From Sitta carolinensis (taxonomy: Eukaryota; Chordata; Aves; Passeriformes; Sittidae): DNA of 64,000 nt. Position numbers and translations under genes: made by a program. Below, piece after piece: positions 38,701 to 47,184 of this stretch. The stretch spans positions 1,869,564 through 1,933,563 of the forward strand of contig CM063309.1 of the NCBI GenBank assembly GCA_032173965.1. The letters run 5' to 3'. The notes beneath the pieces are model-generated. The model was not told where the DNA came from. It worked only from the letters and a program-made list of their open reading frames with translations, and ran no database searches. Within the stretch, counting starts at the first letter, position 1, and the number at the start of each line of letters is the position of its first letter.

Positions 38701-40616
38701 GACACGGCTCCCAGTGCCCAGACCCAGCTCCCAGTCCCAGTCTCCAGTTTCAGTTCCCAGTCCCCAGGGTCCTCTCAGCTCCCAGTCCCCAGTTCCAGTC
38801 TGAATCCCAGTCTCCAGTGACCTGTTTCAGTTCCCAGTCCCAGCTCCCAGTTCCCTGTCCCCAGTCTCGGCTCCCAGTCCCTGTTCCCAGCACCCAGGGC
38901 CAGGTCCCAGTGCTGGTGCTGGGCCAGGTGCTACTGCCAGCTCCCAGCTCCCAGTCCCAGCTCCAGTCCCCAGTCCCCTCTCCCAGTCCCAGCTCCCAGT
39001 TCCCTGTCCCCAGTCTCAGCTCCCAGTCCCCTCTCCCAGCCCCCAGTCCCCTCTCCCAGTCCCCAGTCCCCTCTCCCAGTCTCCAGCTCCCAGTATCAGT
39101 ACTCAGACCCAGATTCCAGTTCCCAGTCCCTGCACCCAGCTCCCAGTATCAGCACCCAGTACCAGGTCCCAGCATTCAGAACCGGCTCCCAGTGCCAGCT
39201 CCCAGTGTCAGCACCCTGTCCCCAACCCCAGCACTCAGTGCCAGCTCCTGGTCCCCAGTCCCAGTCCCCCAGTAACAACTCCCAGCTCCCAGTCCCAGCT
39301 CCCAGTCCTGTGTCCCCAGTCCCAGTTCCAGTCCCAGTCCCAGTCCCAGTGCCAGCTCCTGGTCCCCAGCACTGGGCCCCTCTCCCGGTCCCTGCCGGGC
39401 AGTCCCAGTTCCCCCTGTCCCTCTGTCCCTCTGTCCCTCTGTCCCCTGTCCCTCTGTCCCCCTGTCCCTGTGTCCCCCTGTCCCTCTGTCCCTCTGTCCC
39501 CTGTCCCTGTGTCCCCCTGTCCCTCTGTCCCTCTGTCCCTCTGTCCCCTGTCCCTCTGTCCCCCTGTCCCTCTGTCCCTCTGTCCCTCTGTCCCCCTGTC
39601 CCTGTGTCCCCCTGTCTCTCTGTCCCTCTGTCCCTCTGTCCCCCTGTCCCCTGTCCCTCTGTCCCTCTGTCCCCCTGTCCCTGTGTCCCCCTGTCCCTCT
39701 GTCCCTCTGTCCCTCTGTCCCCCTGTCCCTGTGTCCCCTGTCTCTCTGTCCCTCTGTCCCTCTGTCCCCCTGTCCCTGTGTCCCCCTGTCCCTCTGTCCC
39801 TCTGTCCCTCTGTCCCCCTGTCCCCTGTCCCTCTGTCCCTCTGTCCCTCTGTCCCCGTGTCCCTGTGTCCCTGTGTCCCTGTGTCCCTCTGTCCCTCTGT
39901 CCCCCTGTCCCCCTGTCCCTGTGTCCCTCTGTCCCCCTGTCCCTCTGTCTCTCTGTCCCTTTCTCCCCCCGTCCCCGCGGGACCCGCACGCACCGGGGGG
40001 ACCAGAACGGACCGGGGGGGACAGAACGGACCGGGGGGGACAGAACGGACCGGGGGGGTTCAGAGACCCCCACGGGGAACCGGGGAACCCCGGGGGGGGG
40101 GCTCGGCGGAGGACGGGGCGCCCCGCAGGGATGCGGGCGGCGAGCGGGGAGGGGAGCGGGGGCGCCGGGAGGGGACCCGAGGGGGGGGTCCGGGGCTGGG
40201 GGGCTGGGGCTGGGGAGGGGGAGTCCTCCGGCGAAGTTTGCAGCGGAACAAAGGGCGGCACTGACTTTCCTGGGCCATGCTGATGACGGTCTCGGTGGTG
40301 GCGTGGTACTCGTCCTCCTCCAGGTACTCGTCGTGCTGCAGCGAGTCCCCCTGGAAGTCGTGGAGGTCCAGGAGCTGCTGGAGCGGGGGGGCCTTGGGCA
40401 GCAGCTGCTTCACCACCTCCCGGGTGATGTTGGGCGCTTCCTTCAGCCGCAGCTTGCTCAGGATCTGCGACTTGATGCTCTCCAGCCGCAGCTCTTTGCT
40501 CTGCCGCCGCCACAGGCACACGGGGCAGGCGGGCTCGGAGGCGGGGGGCTGCTCCACCGACCCCCCCCCGCCACCGCGGCCACCAGCGAGCCCAGCAGCC
40601 ACCAGAGCGGGGCCAT
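29755..40616 (-). CDS. GDF11: Growth/differentiation factor 11 (TGF-beta family), incomplete in this sequence
   Basis: GDF11 is a secreted TGF-beta ligand that patterns the axial skeleton and signals through activin receptors. Exon 1 (40616-40266, minus) has a signal peptide ([17 protein letters not shown]) and the prodomain start, including [38 protein letters not shown] and [14 protein letters not shown]. It ends in phase 1 at a GTCAGT donor. Exon 3 (30135-29755) starts [12 protein letters not shown], has the furin site RSRR, then the 109-residue mature domain with nine cysteines, ending RCGCS and [16 protein letters not shown] marks GDF11 rather than myostatin. Exon 2, which should encode most of the prodomain, is present only as a damaged 5' piece near 32.05-32.17 kb. 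A one-base excess in a C9 run (40561-40569) breaks the frame just after the signal peptide. Introns are filled with minisatellites. It converges with SARNP and diverges from the INPP1-like gene. Identity is certain; the gene model is incomplete. Confidence 0.93.
30140..31000. repeat. GGGGACACAGGGGGACA repeat in GDF11 intron 2
   Basis: About 0.85 kb of short units (GGGGACACAGG, GGGGACAGCGG, GGTGAGGGGACAGCAGT) begins within a few bases of the exon 3 acceptor on the minus strand. That acceptor therefore has a C-rich tract made of repeat units. Confidence 0.9.
31215..31870. repeat. CCCCCGAGGAACACCCCAAAC repeat in GDF11 intron 2
   Basis: About 30 units of 20-25 bp, degenerate towards the 32 kb side, reading GGGGTTTGGGGTGTTCCTCGG on the GDF11 strand. 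Spacing becomes irregular near the exon 2 remnant, suggesting poor base accuracy or decay. Confidence 0.88.
32045..32166 (-). other. GDF11: Damaged 5' part of GDF11 exon 2
   Basis: On the minus strand an acceptor (GGCAG, 32171-32167) is followed in the phase required by exon 1. If one extra base near 32150 and one near 32130 are disregarded, the codons give a QIEGKP..C.FFKF.PK.M.T.-type pattern. This matches the start of exon 2 in the GDF11/myostatin family (Q.DGKPHCCFF.F.PK). A few codons later W.LRP-like residues can be found with further base slips. After that the expected exon (about 370 bp) cannot be followed, and the CCCCGAGGAACACC repeat follows. An exon-like block with a GTGAGT donor lies just upstream (about 32.25-32.33 kb, minus) and is unresolved. 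Confidence 0.5.
32385..33780. repeat. GGGACCCCCAGCTCTGCACC minisatellite in GDF11 intron 1
   Basis: About 60 units of 20-25 bp run 1.4 kb, of the types CACCGGGACCCCCAGCATCA and CACCGGGACCCCCAGCTCTG. They evolve towards CTCTGGGACCCCCGAGCCTGG after 33.1 kb. Large proline-rich frames on the + strand are artefacts. Confidence 0.9.
33781..35029. other. CpG-rich, mostly non-repetitive GDF11 intron 1 segment
   Basis: No coding exon of GDF11 or another gene was recognised on either strand. Potential sites include an E-box CAGCTG beside GGTTTAATAG (about 34.47-34.49 kb) and an X-box-like GTCGCTGTGGCAAC (about 34.86 kb). The lack of tandem structure makes it a candidate intronic regulatory block or alternative promoter. 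Confidence 0.45.
35030..36065. repeat. CTGTCCCCCTGTCCCTCTGTC repeat in GDF11 intron 1
   Basis: About 1 kb of TGTCCC-based units of 10-12 bp. The first part also has three ~75 bp copies containing CCCACGTCCTTGA (35045, 35120 and 35178 areas). Confidence 0.9.
36230..36570. promoter_or_regulatory. Candidate CDX/HOX-type element in GDF11 intron 1
   Basis: This non-repetitive, locally AT-rich block sits between GC-rich arrays. It has a near-perfect palindrome TTTATGGCCCATAAA (36236-36250), a further CCATAAAAA (36278-36286), TTTTATGGG followed by TAATAAAA (36528-36544) and ATTTAATG (about 36565). TTTATGG is the classic CDX/posterior-HOX binding sequence. Such sites in an intron of an axial-patterning gene suggest an enhancer, but binding is inferred. 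Confidence 0.45.
36785..37140. repeat. TGTCACCCTGTTTGTCACCCTGC repeat
   Basis: About 0.36 kb of 11-13 bp units (GTCACCCTG with GTTT, CTCTGT or CT spacers) in GDF11 intron 1. Confidence 0.9.
37141..39395. repeat. CCAGTGCCTGGACACAGCAC minisatellite
   Basis: About 70 nearly exact 20 bp units (CCCAGTGCCTGGACACAGCA / CCCAGTGCCTGGACCCAGCT) run from 37.27 to 38.72 kb. Degenerate CTCCCAGTCCCAG units continue to 39.39 kb. High identity between units implies a young or homogenised array. Frames of about 500 codons open on both strands are artefacts. Confidence 0.92.
39415..39965. repeat. CTGTCCCTCTGTCCCCCTGTCCCTGTG repeat
   Basis: About 0.55 kb of TGTCCC-based units with a visible higher-order pattern of about 55-65 bp, in GDF11 intron 1, ending about 300 bases from the exon 1 donor. 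Confidence 0.9.
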
Positions 40617-40639
40617 GCCGGGGGGGGACAGCAAAAAAT

Positions 40640-40800
40640 ACATCGGAGGGACGAGGAGGAAGAGGGAGGGGAAAAAAAAAAAAGCAAAAAAAAAAATAAA
40701 AACAGAAGAAAAAAAAAAAAAAAAAAAGAAAGAAGGGGAGGGGATTAAAAAAAAAATAAATAAAAATAAAAAATAAAAAAAAAATAAGCAAACCCTTCCC
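40640..40800. repeat. A-rich tract in the GDF11 5' UTR
   Basis: A-rich runs with AAATAAAAATAAAAA stretches on the + strand, so T/U-rich in the transcript. It lies between the predicted GDF11 transcription start and the ATG. Confidence 0.75.
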
Positions 40801-40944
40801 CACCGGGCCGCCCCCCCGCCCCGCTTCCACCGCAGCGCGCAAGGGGGGGGAAGGCGGTAACGGCGGCGGGGGCGGGGAAGCGGGGACCCCGGGGGGGGCC
40901 GAAGGGGGGGGGGGGATGAAAAAAAGCGGCGGTAGCGGCGGCCC

Positions 40945-40995
40945 CGGGGTTTTATACCCCAAGAGAAGTGTGTCGTCAGCGGCCTTGATTGGCTG
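40945..40995 (-). promoter_or_regulatory. GDF11: GDF11 core promoter (TATA and CCAAT boxes)
   Basis: On the minus strand a TATAAAA (complement of 40950-40956) lies about 32 bases downstream of a CCAAT box (complement of 40988-40992). Transcription would start near 40,920, about 300 bases before the ATG. A TATA promoter fits a developmentally regulated gene. The start site is inferred. Confidence 0.65.
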
Positions 40996-42430
40996 CGGGC
41001 GCACAAAAGAGGTTCTGGCAGGGGCTTGGCACCAGCCGCCGCCGGCCCCCCGAGCCCCGGGAACGGCCCCGCCGCCGCCCGGTGCGCTCGGGCACCCCCC
41101 GCCCGCCCCTCGGCTCGGGGGGGGCCCGGGGGGCGGCCCCGGCTGCCGGCAAGTGCGGCGGGACGGACGCGAGTCCCGGCAAGTGCGGCCGCCCCCCGGG
41201 CTGCGCGTCCCGGACCCCCCCGCCCGGGCCCGGAGCCCCCTCCCCACGGTACCGGCCCCGCTCGGTGCCGGCCCCGCGGGACCGGGCACGGGCAGGAGCT
41301 GCCAGCAGAGACCCCGGCCCGGGGGGGGGGGCCCGGCCAGGAGTTGGGGGGGCTTGGGGACCCCCGGGGGGGGGGGCTGCAGCGGGTGGGGAGGGGGGGA
41401 AAGTGCCCGTGCTGGGAGCAGCCGGGCCCGGGGAAGTGCTGCGGGAGCACCGGGAGGCTCCGGTGGGCACCGGCACCGGCGGACCCCCGCCCGGGGGGGC
41501 CCGGGGGGGCTCGGCCCGGAGTTGGGGGGAGCTTGGAGACCCCCAGAAGGGCTGAAAGTCGGGGAGGGGGTGTAAAGGTGCCCAGCGTGCAGCAGCCTGG
41601 CACGGGGAAGTGCTGCCGGAGCATCGTCCCAGGAGGGGCGAGCAGAGCCCAGAGCGGCTCGGGGGGCACGGGGACCCCCGGGGGTCGCGGGGGTCCTGCC
41701 CACCCACTCCCCACTTGTGGGGTCGCTCTAGGGGGGCACAGGGGGAGGCTGCCCGCTCCGCAGCGGCACCGGGCAGCGCTTCCAGGAGCGACGAGGGGAC
41801 CCCGGCCCCGAGAGCATCGTGGGGACCCCCAGGGTGACCGGGGACCCCTCCCCCCTTTTTTCCCGGTGCCCGCTCCATCAGAACCATGGAGAGGGGAAGA
41901 CCCTGCGGGGATGCACCGGCGGGCGGGGGGGGGCTTGGCCCTGGGAGGGTCCCGGCCCTGGGAGGGTCGCGGTCCTGGGGGGGGTCCCGGGGGGTTTTTT
42001 GGGGAGGGGGCGGCCCCGGTACCGCAGCGCCGGGGGCAGCGCTCCCCCGCGCGCCCAGGGCCAGAACTGCAGCGGGGGCGCTTTGGGGACACGCGACAGG
42101 CGACAGGCGACCGGCGACAGGCGACCGGCGACACGGGACCCCCGCCACCGCCCCCCAGCGTCCCCCGCCGCGCCCCGGGATCCCCGGGGTCCCCGGTCCC
42201 GGGCAGCGGCGCTCACGATAGGGGCGGGGGTCGCGTCCCGCTTTGTCCCCTGGCCGCCGCTGTCGCGACGCCCCGCGCTGTCCCCGCACTCCGGCGCGCC
42301 CCGGTGCCCGCGGGGCCGCGGCAGCGAGCGGGTTAAGCGCGGCCGTGACGCGGCCCCGTCCCCGCCCACGGGCAGGAGCTGTCAGCGGCCCCGGTAACGG
42401 CAGCGCGGGCGGGGGGCGGCCCCGAGGGTC
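40996..42430. other. CpG-rich island between GDF11 and the INPP1-like gene
   Basis: This GC- and CpG-rich stretch has no recognised coding exon. It includes two loose ~170 bp copies containing GGGGAAGTGCTGC (about 41.43 and 41.61 kb) and a GCGACAGGCGACCGGCGACA repeat (about 42.09-42.13 kb). It probably serves as a shared divergent promoter region for GDF11 (minus) and the INPP1-like gene (plus), whose first non-coding exon is likely in the 42.2-42.4 kb part. Confidence 0.55.
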
Positions 42431-42834
42431 CCCGCGGTGTCCCCGGGGTGTCCGGGGGTGGGGACCCGCTCTGGGGGGGGGGGGGGGGGGGGGGTTCCCC
42501 GGCGAGGGAGGGGCGGGGGGGGCGGGGGAAGTTTGGGACCGTTCCGGGGGACAGTGGGGACCCCCCCCGCCGCCACCGCTTCCTGTGCCCGGGGACAGAG
42601 CGATCCCTGCGGGGACACCCCGGGGACAGCCCGGGGACAGCATGGGGACAGCCCGGGGACACCCTGGGGACACCCCGCCGGGACAGCCTGGGCACAGCCC
42701 CGCGGCCACAGCGCCGTGGCCATTGATTGCCCCGTGGCCCCGCTGCCCCTTGTGCCCACAGCCAGATGGCCACGACCCCCGTGTCCCCACCTGCCCATGA
42801 CCCCCGTGTCCCCACCTGCCCGTGTCCCCACACC

Positions 42835-43255
42835 CACGTGTCCCTGTGTCCCCAACACCCCTACGTTCCCACGTCACCCCTGTCTCCGCAGTTATGTCCC
42901 CCTGTCACTCTGTCGTCTGTCCCCATGTCGTCCTATCCCCCTGTCACTCTGCCCCCCTGTTCCCATGTCCCTCTGTCCCCCTATCCCCCTCTCCCCCTGT
43001 CCCCATGTCCCCATGTCCCTCTGTCCCTCTGTCCCCCTGTCACTCTGTTCCCATGTCCCCCTATCCCCATGTCCCCCATCCCCATATCCCCCTCTCCCCT
43101 GTCACTCTGTCCCCCATGTCCCCCTGTCCCCCTGTCACTCTGTCCCCTGTCCCCCTGTCACTCTGTCCCCCTGTCCCCATGTCCCCCTGTCCCCACATCC
43201 CAATGTCCCACGTCCACATCCCCACATCCCCAAATCCCCGCATCCCCATCCCTCC
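42835..43255. repeat. TGTCCCCCTGTCACTCTGTCC repeat
   Basis: About 0.4 kb of TGTCCCC and CCCCATGT units in the probable 5' intron of the INPP1-like gene, ending about 65 bases before the coding exon acceptor. Confidence 0.85.
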
Positions 43256-43358
43256 ACATTCGGGCTCTTTGGGGATCAATCGGCAGCTCCTCCCTGACGC
43301 CCGGCGCTGCTCCCCGTCAGGTGTCGCGGCTGTCGCGGCTGTCGCGGCTGTCGCGGCC

Positions 43359-46300
43359 ATGGCGGGGCTGCTGCCGGCGCTGGTGGCCGTGTCGCAGAAG
43401 GCGGCCGAGCTGGCCCGCCTGTGTCGCGCCGAGGAGCCGCTCTTCCGCCTGCTCGTGGCAGAGAAGTCGGGCCCGGAGCGCAACGCGCGCTTCCTGCGGG
43501 ACTTCAAGACGCTGGCGGATGTGCTGATCCAGGAGGTGATCAAGCACGACCTGGGGACACAGGTGGGGACAGCCCCGGGGTGGGCGAGGGGCGCCGGGAC
43601 CCCCCGAGCCGCCCCTGAGCCCCCCCTCCCCCCGGTGTCCCCCCAGTTCCCCGAGCTCCGGGGTCACATCCATGGGGAGGAGAGCAACGAGTTCAGGGGT
43701 GCGGAGGGTGAGTGGGGACAGAGGGACAGAGGGACAGGGGGACAGTGTGGGGACAGAGGGACAGAGGGACAGCAGGGTGGGGACATTGTGGGGGACGTGG
43801 GGCCAAGGCTGAGGAGGGAGTCCCCTGTCCCCATATCCCAGTGTCCCCATGTCCCAGTGTCCCCTGTCCCCATATCCCAGTGTCCCCATGTCCCAGTGTC
43901 CCCTGTCCCCATATCCCAGTGTCCCCATGTCCCCTTGTCCCCATGTCCCAGTGTCACCCTGTCCCCCTGTCCCCCTGTCCCATGGCAGAGTCAAGGTCCC
44001 CACACCGGGGTCTGTGGGGCCGTGGGGCTGGGTCGGGGGTCCCTGTGCAGTGTCCCTGGCTGATCTGGGGTCCCGGCAGGTGGCACGGTGACAGTGAGGG
44101 TCAGTGCCACCCTGGGTGCCCCTGTGCCACCCCGGGGCTGATCTGGGGTCCCGGCAGGTGGCACGGTGACAGTGCAGGTCGGTGCCACCCCGGGGCTGAT
44201 CTGGGGTCCCGGCAGGTGGCACGGTGACAGTGCAGGTCGGTGCCACCCCGGGGCTGATCTGGGGTCCCGGCAGGTGGCACGGTGACAGTGCAGGTCGGTG
44301 CCACCCCGGGGCTGATCTGGGGTCCCGGCAGGTGGCACGGTGACAGTGAGGGTCAGTGCCACCCCGGGGCTGATCTGGGGTCCCGGCAGGTGGCACGGTG
44401 ACAGTGCAGGTCAGTGCCACCCCGGGGCTGATCTGGGGTCCCGGCAGGTGGCACGGTGACAGTGCAGGTCGGTGCCACCCCGGGGCTGATCTGGGGTCCC
44501 GGCAGGTGGCACGGTGACAGTGCAGGTCAGTGCCACCCTGGGGCTGATCTGGGGTCCCGGCAGGTGGCACGGTGACAGTGAGGGTCAGTGCCACCCCGGG
44601 GCTGATCTGGGGTCCTGGCAGGTGGCACGGTGACAGTGCAGGTCGGTGCCACCCCGGGGCTGATCTGGGGTCCCGGCAGGTGGCACGGTGACAGTGCAGG
44701 TCAGTGCCACCCCGGGGCTGATCTGGGGTCCCGGCAGGTGGCACGGTGACAGTGAGGGTCAGTGCCACCCCGGGGCTGATCTGGGGTCCCGGCAGGTGGC
44801 ACGGTGACAGTGAGGGTCGGTGCCACCCCGGGGCTGATCTGGGGTCCCGGCAGGTGGCACGGTGACAGTGCAGGTCGGTGCCACCCCCGGGGACACGCTG
44901 GCCCTGCTGCTGGCCGTGCTGGGCCCCGAGCAGGCGCGGGCGGCCGAGCTGCTGGCAGAGGCCGTGCACCGGGAAGTGACACTCGGGGACACGGAGCTGG
45001 CCAGCATCGACCCCGGAGTGAACCCGGGGGACCTGGGCATCTGGATAGACCCCATCGGTGAGGGGCTGTGGGGTGGGATTTGGGGATCTGGGGATGGGGT
45101 GGGATTGGATTTATGGGATGGGATGGGGTGGGATTCTGGGATTGGATTTGTGGGATGGGATTGGATTTATGGGATGGGGACAGGGATGGGGTGGGATTGG
45201 ATTTATGGGATGGGATGGGGTGGGATTCTGGGATTTGATTTGTGGGATGGGATTGGATTTATGGGATGGGGACAGGGATGGGATTCTGGGATTGGATTTG
45301 TGGATGGGAATGGATGAGATGGGGACAGGGCAGGCACAGGATGGGGACAGGGAGAGGGGATGGGACAGGATGGGATAGAGGGAATAGAAACAGGAACAGG
45401 GCCAGGGTCTGTGGGGTAGGATGGGAAGAGGGCCAGGGCCGGGACCCCGCAGACCCCCTGGCAAACCCCCCAGACTCCACCAACGAGTTCATCGGGGGGC
45501 GTGAGGACGTGCCCCCCATCGAGGGCATCGCGCCCGGGGGGCTGCGCTCGGCCCTGGTGCTCGTGGGGGCCTTCGACCGCCACACCGGGGTCCCCGTGCT
45601 GGGGGTCATCAACGAGCCCTTCTTCCAGCGGGACCCCCAGACCCGCAGGTACACCCCGAGCCCGCTCCCCAGGGTCCCTGCCACCCCCTGAACACCCAGG
45701 GCTCCCTGTCACCCCCGGGGTACCCATTCACCTGTACCCCACACCCTGGGGGTCCCACCCCTCCATACTCCTCACCCTGGGGTCCCTGTGACCTCTGACC
45801 CCACACCCAGGGTCCCACCGCCCCATATCCCCCACCCTGGAGGTCCCAGCCCTCTCCACCCCCGGGGTCCCACCCTCCCCATATCCTCCACACCCCAGGG
45901 GTCCCAGCCCTCCATACCCTTCACTCCGGGGTCCCTGTCACCCCTGACCGCCCAACCCCAGAGTCCCACCCCCCCATAACCCCTCACCCTGGGGTTCCTG
46001 TCACCCCTGACACCCCCACTCAGGGTCCTACCGCCCCATGTCCCATCCCAGGGGTCACACCCAGGGGTCCCTGTCACCCTGACCCCACACCCCTGGGGTC
46101 CCACCCCCCCATACCCCTCTCCCCGTGGTCCCTGTCACCCTGACCCCCCACTCAGGGGTCCCAGCCCCCCATAACCCCTCTCCCCCGCGGTCCCTGTCAC
46201 CCTGACCCCCCACTCAGGGTCCTACACCCCCACATCCCACCCCCGGGGTCCCAGCACCCCCAACCCCGGGGTCCCACCCCCCCATAACCCCTCTCCCCGG

Positions 46301-47181
46301 GGTCCCTGTCACCCCTGACCCCCCATACCCCTCTCCCCGGCGTCCCTGTCACCCCTGACCCTCCATACCCCCACCCCAGGGTCCCTGTCACCCCTGACCC
46401 CCCACCCTGGGGTCCCCACCCCCCCATAACCCCTCTCCCCAGGGTCCCTGTCACCCCTGACCCCCCACCCTGGGGTCCCCACCCCCCCCATAACCCCTCT
46501 CCCCAGGGTCCCTGTCACCCCTGACCCCATACCCCTCTCCCCGGCGTCCCTGTCACCCCTGACCCTCCATACCCCTCTCACCGGGGTCCCTGTCACCCCT
46601 GACCCCCCATACCCCTCACCCCAGGGTCCCTGTCACCCTGACCCCCACCCTGGGTCCCCAGCCCCCCGGCTCAGCCCCTCGCGCCCCTCCCCTCCCGCAG
46701 GTGGCAGGGTCGCTATCACTGGGGGGTGGCTCTCGGGGACACCCGGCTGTGCTCGCTGTCGCCGCCGGCCCCGCGGCCGCGTCCCCGCGTGGTGCTGAGC
46801 CGGGCCGAGGGGGCGGCCGTGCGGGGGGCTCTGGGCTCCCTGGGCGGGGGTCCCCCGCTCTTCGCCGCCGGCGCCGGCTACAAACTGCTCTGCGTGGCGC
46901 TGGGGCTGGCGGACGCCTTCGTGCTGTCGCAAGCCACCACCTTCGCCTGGGACTCGTGCGGCCCGCACGCCATCCTGCGGGCCCTGGGCGGCGGGGTGGT
47001 GGCCCTGGGGGCGGCTCTGCGGGCGGGGGGCTCCGGGGAGCCCCCCGAGCTCGTCTATCACCGGCCGCAGCCCGGGGCCGGCGCCGAGCGCTGGGCGAAC
47101 CGCGAGGGGCTCGTGGCGTTCGTGCACCCGCAGCACCTGCGAGCCGTGCTGGCCGCGCTGGGCGACCTGCCCGGCTTGTGA
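43359..47181 (+). CDS. INPP1: Inositol polyphosphate 1-phosphatase-like enzyme
   Basis: INPP1 removes the 1-phosphate from inositol 1,4-bisphosphate and 1,3,4-trisphosphate in the cytosol; it is Mg-dependent and lithium-sensitive. Five coding exons (43321-43562 with ATG at 43359, 43647-43707, 44854-45057, 45474-45648, 46701-47181) join in phase to 374 codons plus TGA (human INPP1 is about 399). Family motifs are present in order: EKSGPERNARFLRDFKTLAD near the start, GEESNEF (metal ligand Glu-Glu), WIDPIDSTNEF across exons 3 and 4 (the DP.DST metal site), GVINEPFFQRDP, GAGYKLLCVALGL and WDSCGPHAILRALGGG (second catalytic Asp). The tail AERWANREGLVAF also matches. The ATG follows four TGTCGCGGC units. 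It is divergent to GDF11 and upstream of CD63. From memory, human INPP1 is near MSTN on chromosome 2, so this is probably a second paralogue. Being the relocated single INPP1 is the alternative. Confidence 0.92.
43708..44050. repeat. GTCCCCATATCCCAGTGTCCCC repeat
   Basis: INPP1-like intron 2 begins with GGGACAGAGGGACAG units, then three ~62 bp copies of CCCCTGTCCCCATATCCCAG (43.82-43.94 kb). Confidence 0.8.
44051..44885 (+). repeat. Fourteen copies of the INPP1-like exon 3 acceptor and exon start
   Basis: A 58 bp unit holding GGCTGATCTGGGGTCCCGGCAG (acceptor) and the first ~30 coding bases of exon 3 (GTVTVQVGATPG) is repeated 14 times. The last copy is the real exon edge (acceptor at 44853). 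Units differ at two or three positions only. Because 58 is not a multiple of three, reading from an upstream copy shifts frame and meets a stop within two units, so only the last acceptor yields the enzyme. Confidence 0.93.
45085..45340. repeat. GGGATTGGATTTATGGGATGGGG repeat in INPP1-like intron 3
   Basis: About ten units of 20-35 bp alternate TTTATGGGATGGG and TTCTGGGATTGG. The intron also has GGGACAGGATGGG units to about 45.4 kb. Confidence 0.85.
45700..46650. repeat. GGGTCCCTGTCACCCCTGACCCCCCA repeat in INPP1-like intron 4
   Basis: About 0.95 kb of 35-75 bp units (GGTCCCTGTCACCCCTGACC with CATAACCCCTCTCCCC) reaches close to the last coding exon. Confidence 0.88.
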
Positions 47182-47184
47182 CCC

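Noticed and set aside
37046..38820. Large repeat frames open on both strands (collagen- or mucin-like)
   Set aside because: Every frame of a 20 bp array lacking stops is open. There is no signal peptide, no flanking exon, and it lies in a GDF11 intron.
44051..44885. CRISPR-like array (regular 58 bp period)
   Set aside because: There are no unique spacers: the whole unit repeats, and it contains a vertebrate splice acceptor and exon start.
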